35,659 nt of DNA. Source: Dinoroseobacter sp042096155. GTDB lineage: Bacteria; Pseudomonadota; Alphaproteobacteria; Rhodobacterales; Rhodobacteraceae. Under the pieces are notes generated by a model that was not told where the DNA came from, did not search any database, and saw nothing but the letters and a program-made list of their open reading frames with translations. Made by a program: the position numbers and the translations under genes. The DNA is taken from contig JBELMC010000020.1 of the NCBI GenBank assembly GCA_042096155.1, positions 1 through 35,659 of the forward strand, given 5' to 3'. Shown one piece after another: positions 31,382 to 35,659 of this stretch (position 1 is the first letter of the stretch; each line of letters starts with the position of its first letter).

Positions 31382-32413
31382 ATGACCATTCATTCCTCGC
31401 TGGCCGACGCAATTGGGAATACCCCGTTAATCAGGCTGAACGCCGTCAGCGATGCGACCGGTTGTACCATTCTGGGCAAGGCAGAGTTTATGAACCCCGG
31501 CCAGTCTGTCAAAGACCGTGCGGCATTGTTCATTATCAAACAGGCGGTTGCGTCTGGGACGCTGAAGCCGGGCGGCACGATTGTCGAAGGAACGGCGGGC
31601 AATACAGGCATTGGTCTGGCACTTGTTGGGGCTTCAATGGGTTTTAAGACGGTGATTGTGATCCCCGAGACCCAAAGTCAGGAAAAGAAGGACATGCTGC
31701 GATTGGCTGGGGCCGAGCTGGTTCAGGTGCCGGCTGTTCCGTTCAAAAATCCAGACAATTACGTGCATTATTCGCGGCGATTGGCCCAAAAGCTGTCGCG
31801 CAGCGAGCCCAACGGTGCCATTTGGGCCAATCAGTTCGACAATATCGCCAATCGGCAGGCCCATATCGAAACCACAGGGCCTGAGATCTGGCGGCAAACC
31901 GATGGCGCAGTTGACGGGTTTATTTGTGCGGTCGGCTCAGGCGGCACACTTGCAGGTGTCGCCCAGGTCTTGCAGCCCAAAGGTGTGAAGGTCGGATTGG
32001 CAGACCCCGAAGGCTCAGGGCTGTTTTCGCATTATACTACGGGCGCGCCGGGCTCAGTTGGTGGGTCGATTTCAGAAGGGATCGGGCAGGGGCGGATTAC
32101 AGCGAACCTTGAAGGATTTACCCCCGATTATTCTTATCGAATTCCCGATACCGAGGCCTTGCCGATCGTTTTTGATTTGTTGGCGCATGAGGGTCTCTGC
32201 ATGGGGGGGTCCACCGGAATTAATATTGCCGGAGCGGTGCGCCTGGCGCGAGAGCTGGGACCGGGACACACCATTGTAACGATCTTATGTGACTATGGCA
32301 CACGCTATCAATCGAAGTTGTACAATCCGGATTTTTTGCGTGACAAGGGCCTGCCGGTGCCGACCTGGCTGGAAGCAAAGGCCCGCGAAATACCATCTGT
32401 TTTCGAAGGATAA
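31382..32413 (+). CDS. cysK: Cysteine synthase A-family (O-acetylserine sulfhydrylase)
   Basis: This 343-residue PLP enzyme makes cysteine from O-acetylserine and sulfide. Motifs: IGNTPLIRLN, the cofactor lysine in NPGQSVKDRAA, the substrate loop EGTAGNTGIGLAL and the phosphate-cup GSGGTLAGVAQ. The TAGNTG loop is used instead of the commoner TSGNTG; this variant occurs in related CysK-like proteins of alphaproteobacteria. It is about 25 residues longer than typical CysK because of extra sequence at the C-terminus. AAGAGG lies six bases before ATG. Third gene of the trgAB-cysK tellurite locus, where added cysteine synthesis helps resist thiol-oxidising oxyanions. Confidence 0.93.
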   Translation: MTIHSSLADAIGNTPLIRLNAVSDATGCTILGKAEFMNPGQSVKDRAALFIIKQAVASGTLKPGGTIVEGTAGNTGIGLALVGASMGFKTVIVIPETQSQEKKDMLRLAGAELVQVPAVPFKNPDNYVHYSRRLAQKLSRSEPNGAIWANQFDNIANRQAHIETTGPEIWRQTDGAVDGFICAVGSGGTLAGVAQVLQPKGVKVGLADPEGSGLFSHYTTGAPGSVGGSISEGIGQGRITANLEGFTPDYSYRIPDTEALPIVFDLLAHEGLCMGGSTGINIAGAVRLARELGPGHTIVTILCDYGTRYQSKLYNPDFLRDKGLPVPTWLEAKAREIPSVFEG

Positions 32414-32417
32414 CCCA

Positions 32418-34787
32418 TTGAATAAAAGCGTGACCTCAGCGCTTTGGCGGTTTTTCACGGCGGTTTTTCTGTGTGCGATGTGGGCCGCTTCAGCGGGTGC
32501 GCAAAATGCATCCGGCACGATTGATTACAGCGCCTGGACGCGGCTGGCCGAACGTGCCGAGACAGTGATAGACGCAGCTCGCGCTTCAACCCCTGCGCTC
32601 GAAGAGCTGCGATCTCAATTGACTGCATCGCGTTCGGTGTTTTCGGCCGCCGAACAGACCAATGCAGACCGGATTGTGACGTTGCAAAATCAGATCGCTG
32701 CCTTGGGCGCGTTGCCGTCAGAAGGCGGCAATGAGCCGACTGACATCGCGGTGCGGCGGGGCGAGCTCGAAACCCAGTTGCAGACGGCAAAGGCGCCCGG
32801 GCTGCGCGCGCAGGAAGCCTTTCGCCGGGCTGACGGGTTGATCCGCGAAATCGACAGCGTCATTCGGGATCGTCAAACCCAAGCATTTTTTCAGCTCGGT
32901 CCGACGCCGCTCGATCCGTTTGCATTTGCCGATGCCGCGACAGCGGTGCGCGGCACAGTGATCAACGTGGCCAGTGAAACCCGGACAGTCTGGGCCAGCC
33001 CAGTGCGCCGAGCCGAGCTGGCCGAGGATGCGCTCGCAACAGGCTTGTATCTGGCGCTTGCGCTACTTCTGGTTTTCGGCGGACGGGTCTGGATGACGCG
33101 GTTGACCCGGTTCTTGTTGTCGGCCCCTCGTCTGAGACGGGGACAGGAGGTTGTCGGATTTGGCATGTCGCTGGGCGAGATTGTGATCCCGTTTTTTGGC
33201 GTGTTGGCATTGGTCCAAGCAATCACGGCGACCGGGCTTTTGGGAATACGAGGCGGTGTGATCCTTGATGCGATGCCAGGCTTTGCGTTGGTGATTTTGT
33301 GCGCGCGGTGGCTGGGCGGTCAGGTATTTTCGGCTCAGGCTCCGATTTTGGATCTCAAGGCGCTACAACTGCGAGAGGGACGGCTCTATGCCAAGATCCT
33401 CGGCTTTGTCTTGGCCCTTTTTGGCGTCGTCAACCAGATCATTGCCTTTGAAGCTTACCCGCCAAATGCGACGGCGGTGCTGCGCGGGGTCTTGGTGGCG
33501 ATCGCGGCTTTGATGCTGGCGCGCATCTCTTTGATGATTTTGGCAAGTCAGAGAACAGAGCAAGACGACGCGCCATTGCTCGATGAAGGGGCTTCTGCCC
33601 GCGATATGCGCAGCCGCTTCTTGCCGTTGATGGCCCGCCTCGGATTGGCCGTCTCGGTGGCGGGCGCGCTTGCGACCGCTGTCGGCTATGGTCAACTGGG
33701 GGCGGGCCTGGTGTTCCCGATGCTCGTCACATTTGCAATTATTGCATTGCTGAGCATACTCCAGCGGTTCACCCGGCAGGCCTATGCCGCGCTGCGTGGG
33801 ACCGATATGACCGAGGCAGGCGAGGCCTTGTGGCCGGTTTTGGCAGATATCGTCTTTCTGGCGGCGTCGCTTCCGGTTCTGGCGCTGGTCTGGGGCGCAC
33901 GTGTATCAGACCTGACAGAGATATGGACGCGTTTTCTGGGGGGTGTTTCAGTTGGCGGCGCACGGATTTCGCCGTCTAGTTTTCTGACCTTTGCGGTCGT
34001 CTTCACGGCGCTATATGCTGCGACGCGCTTGGCCCAAGGCACGCTGCGCAGTTCGGTCTTGCCGAAAACCCATATCGATCCCGGTGGCCAAGTCGCTTTG
34101 ATTTCAGGTCTGGGGTATCTTGGTATCTTGCTTGCGGCTTTGGCGGCAATCACTGCCGCAGGCATTGATCTGAGCAATCTGGCCCTTGTCGCCGGTGCTC
34201 TGTCCATTGGCATCGGTTTTGGCCTGCAGACCATTGTGTCAAACTTCGTTGCCGGGATCATCTTGCTGATTGAGCGTCCGGTGTCAGAGGGAGACTGGAT
34301 TGAGGTCAACGGCACGGTCGGATTTGTGCGCGATATCTCTGTACGCGCGACCCGGATCGAGACCTTTGACCGAACCGATGTGATTGTGCCGAACGCAGAT
34401 TTGATCTCGGGCGCGGTGACGAACTGGACTCGGTTTAACCTATCGGGCCGACTGATCGTTCCAGTGGGCGTTGCGTATGGCTCAGACACCAAGCGGATCG
34501 AGACGATCCTGCGTGAGATCGCCGAAGCCCATCCCATGGTTGTCTTAAATCCGAAGCCCAGCGTTTTGTTTCGCGCGTTTGGGGCCGACTCACTTGACTT
34601 TGAAATTCGAGTGGTCTTGCGCGATATCAATTGGATGCTCAGCGTTCATTCGGACATGAACCACGAAATTTCCAAACGATTTGCCGCTGAAGGTATTGAG
34701 ATTCCGTTCGCACAACGCGATGTTTGGCTGCGCAACCCTGAGACGCTCTCACGACCGCCTGCTGCTGAAAAGGACCCAACCCCATGA
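32418..34787 (+). CDS. Large MscS-family mechanosensitive channel (DUF3772 type)
   Basis: This 789-residue protein has a cleavable signal peptide (MNKSVTSALWRFFTAVFL, cleavage after SAGA near residue 28), a periplasmic coiled-coil-rich region (about 30-190, ELRSQLTASRSVFSAAEQ), then about eleven membrane segments. The C-terminal MscS core is clear: ALSIGIGFGLQTIVSNFVAG (pore helix), LIERPVSEGDWIEVNG, VRATRIETFDRTDVIVPNAD. It should open under membrane tension to release solutes on osmotic downshock. The start is TTG at 32418, chosen because AAGGA lies seven bases before it and it opens directly on the signal peptide; an upstream in-frame ATG lies deep inside cysK. The gap to cysK is four bases. 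It overlaps the next gene by ATGA. Confidence 0.9.
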   Translation: MNKSVTSALWRFFTAVFLCAMWAASAGAQNASGTIDYSAWTRLAERAETVIDAARASTPALEELRSQLTASRSVFSAAEQTNADRIVTLQNQIAALGALPSEGGNEPTDIAVRRGELETQLQTAKAPGLRAQEAFRRADGLIREIDSVIRDRQTQAFFQLGPTPLDPFAFADAATAVRGTVINVASETRTVWASPVRRAELAEDALATGLYLALALLLVFGGRVWMTRLTRFLLSAPRLRRGQEVVGFGMSLGEIVIPFFGVLALVQAITATGLLGIRGGVILDAMPGFALVILCARWLGGQVFSAQAPILDLKALQLREGRLYAKILGFVLALFGVVNQIIAFEAYPPNATAVLRGVLVAIAALMLARISLMILASQRTEQDDAPLLDEGASARDMRSRFLPLMARLGLAVSVAGALATAVGYGQLGAGLVFPMLVTFAIIALLSILQRFTRQAYAALRGTDMTEAGEALWPVLADIVFLAASLPVLALVWGARVSDLTEIWTRFLGGVSVGGARISPSSFLTFAVVFTALYAATRLAQGTLRSSVLPKTHIDPGGQVALISGLGYLGILLAALAAITAAGIDLSNLALVAGALSIGIGFGLQTIVSNFVAGIILLIERPVSEGDWIEVNGTVGFVRDISVRATRIETFDRTDVIVPNADLISGAVTNWTRFNLSGRLIVPVGVAYGSDTKRIETILREIAEAHPMVVLNPKPSVLFRAFGADSLDFEIRVVLRDINWMLSVHSDMNHEISKRFAAEGIEIPFAQRDVWLRNPETLSRPPAAEKDPTP

Positions 34788-35503
34788 CCGATCTGTTGTT
34801 TCTCAGCGACAGCTATGCAACCGAACTGGACACGCAGATTGTCGGGATCACCGAAGAGGGGGGGCTGATCCCTGCGGCCTCGATTTTTTATGCGACAGGC
34901 GGCGGACAGCCCGGCGACTCTGGTCGGATGTTCTGGTCTGGTGGCGAGATCGGTGTGGCGACAACGGTGAAGGCGGGTCCGGGGCAGGTGGCCTTGGTGC
35001 CCGACGCGCCGGGGCCAATCCCATCAATTGGTCAAACGGTGACGCTCAAGCTCGATTGGGCGCGCCGGTTTCGCCATATGCGGATCCATAGCGCGTTACA
35101 TCTTTTGTCGGTGGTGATCCCGCTTCCCGTGACCGGCGGGGCAATTTCGGCAGACAGAGGACGCCTGGACTTTGATATGCCAGAAGCTCCGGCGGACAAA
35201 GACGCGTTGACCATGCGCCTCAATGAAATCATCCGCTCAGATTTGCCGATTGTTGAAAGTTGGATCACGGATGACGAATTGGCGGCCAATCCTGGCTTGG
35301 TCAAAACCATGTCCGTCCAGCCGCCGACCGGCCAGGGTCATGTCCGACTGATCGGGATCGGCACTGGCGATGCCCAGATCGATTTGCAACCTTGCGGTGG
35401 CACGCATGTGGCCCGGACGGCTGAAATAGGGACGGTGACCATCGGCAAGATCGAAAAGAAAGGTCGGCAAAATCGCCGGGTGAAATTGCTCCTGGACGAC
35501 TGA
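34784..35503 (+). CDS. Alanyl-tRNA editing protein (AlaX-like)
   Basis: This 239-residue protein is a free-standing version of the editing domain of alanyl-tRNA synthetase. It begins with the second-additional-domain strand (ASIFYATGGGQPGDSG), carries the zinc-binding HxxxH (RIHSALHLLS) and the second zinc pair CGGTHV with the usual QPCGGTHVARTAEIG context. It hydrolyses Ser-tRNA(Ala) or Gly-tRNA(Ala). Length fits AlaX-II. ATG overlaps the MscS-channel stop by four bases. A tRNA-Ser gene follows about 100 bases later on the same strand, but that is probably coincidence. Confidence 0.93.
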   Translation: MTDLLFLSDSYATELDTQIVGITEEGGLIPAASIFYATGGGQPGDSGRMFWSGGEIGVATTVKAGPGQVALVPDAPGPIPSIGQTVTLKLDWARRFRHMRIHSALHLLSVVIPLPVTGGAISADRGRLDFDMPEAPADKDALTMRLNEIIRSDLPIVESWITDDELAANPGLVKTMSVQPPTGQGHVRLIGIGTGDAQIDLQPCGGTHVARTAEIGTVTIGKIEKKGRQNRRVKLLLDD

Positions 35504-35605
35504 AAAAAGCACATGGCTGCGGTGTGACAGGCGCACTGATATGAGTGTTATTTTAAATCAATGGCTCTTGCATTTGCCTGGCGATATTGGCTAAAGACGC
35601 CAAAA

Positions 35606-35659
35606 GGACAGGTGGCCGAGTGGTCGAAGGCGCACGCCTGGAAAGTGTGTAGGCGGGAG
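35606..35659 (+). tRNA. tRNA-Ser(GGA), cut by the right edge
   Basis: The sequence starts GGACAGGTGGCCGAGTGG, the standard 5' half of bacterial tRNA-Ser, and has the anticodon loop CTGGAAA with anticodon GGA, reading UCC and UCU. The long variable arm (TAGGCGGGAG) has just begun when the window ends. The T-arm and 3' acceptor strand lie outside. Confidence 0.92.

Noticed and set aside
35568..35596. Promoter for the tRNA-Ser gene
   Set aside because: TTGCAT with 17-base spacing is present, but the -10 (CTAAAG) is poor; not strong enough to list.

Overview
The window looks like chromosomal DNA from a marine Rhodobacterales (Roseobacter-group) alphaproteobacterium. The main evidence is a circularly permuted two-piece tmRNA with tag ANDNRAPVALAA, an alpha-type SspB, an RNase E whose S1 domain is split by a long acidic insert, a trgA-trgB-cysK tellurite locus, an AcuI-type acryloyl-CoA reductase and very large TRAP permeases. 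Most of it reads as stable core genome; the part with visible decay is the first 3.3 kb.

Layout. 1-3.3 kb: the start of a beta-lactamase-fold hydrolase (persulfide dioxygenase type) runs off the left edge, followed by a truncated IS3-type transposase remnant, an intact MetE-core methyltransferase, 740 bp of non-coding or decayed DNA and a broken Rieske oxygenase gene. 3.4-6.0 kb (minus): ilvB-ilvN for branched-chain amino acids, preceded by a promoter, a 16-codon leader peptide with four consecutive Val codons and a terminator, which together form a ribosome-mediated attenuator. 6.1-9.8 kb (minus): a GGDEF-EAL protein, then a NarL-type response regulator and a Cache-domain histidine kinase. 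10.0-14.5 kb (plus): a divergent TRAP transporter dctPQM, with both membrane subunits much larger than usual; the two-component pair probably controls it. 14.5-17.8 kb: a structured 424-nt leader and the RNase E gene. 17.8-21.6 kb: tusA (minus), then ccdA, an alpha/beta-hydrolase-like membrane protein and a cytochrome P450, the last two overlapping by ATGA. 21.5-24.6 kb (minus): ssrA (tmRNA), sspB, fumC, a small DUF4169-type gene and a ribbon-helix-helix gene; the last three are chained by 4-nt overlaps. 24.8-35.5 kb (plus): acuI with a class V aminotransferase-like gene, photolyase, cyclopropane-fatty-acid synthase, trgA, trgB, cysK, a large MscS-type channel and an alanyl-tRNA editing protein. 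A tRNA-Ser(GGA) is cut by the right edge.

How they work together. ssrA and sspB are neighbours and act in one pathway: tmRNA adds the degradation tag and SspB hands tagged proteins to ClpXP. The photolyase-cfa-trgAB-cysK-mscS run reads as a light, oxidant, metalloid and envelope stress block. The kinase, regulator and dctPQM form a sensing-and-uptake unit for an organic acid that cannot be identified from sequence alone.

I found no CRISPR array, prophage or obvious defence island. The least explained pieces are the P450 plus membrane-hydrolase pair, the enlarged TRAP permease, the rne leader and the unusual T-loop of the tmRNA acceptor piece.
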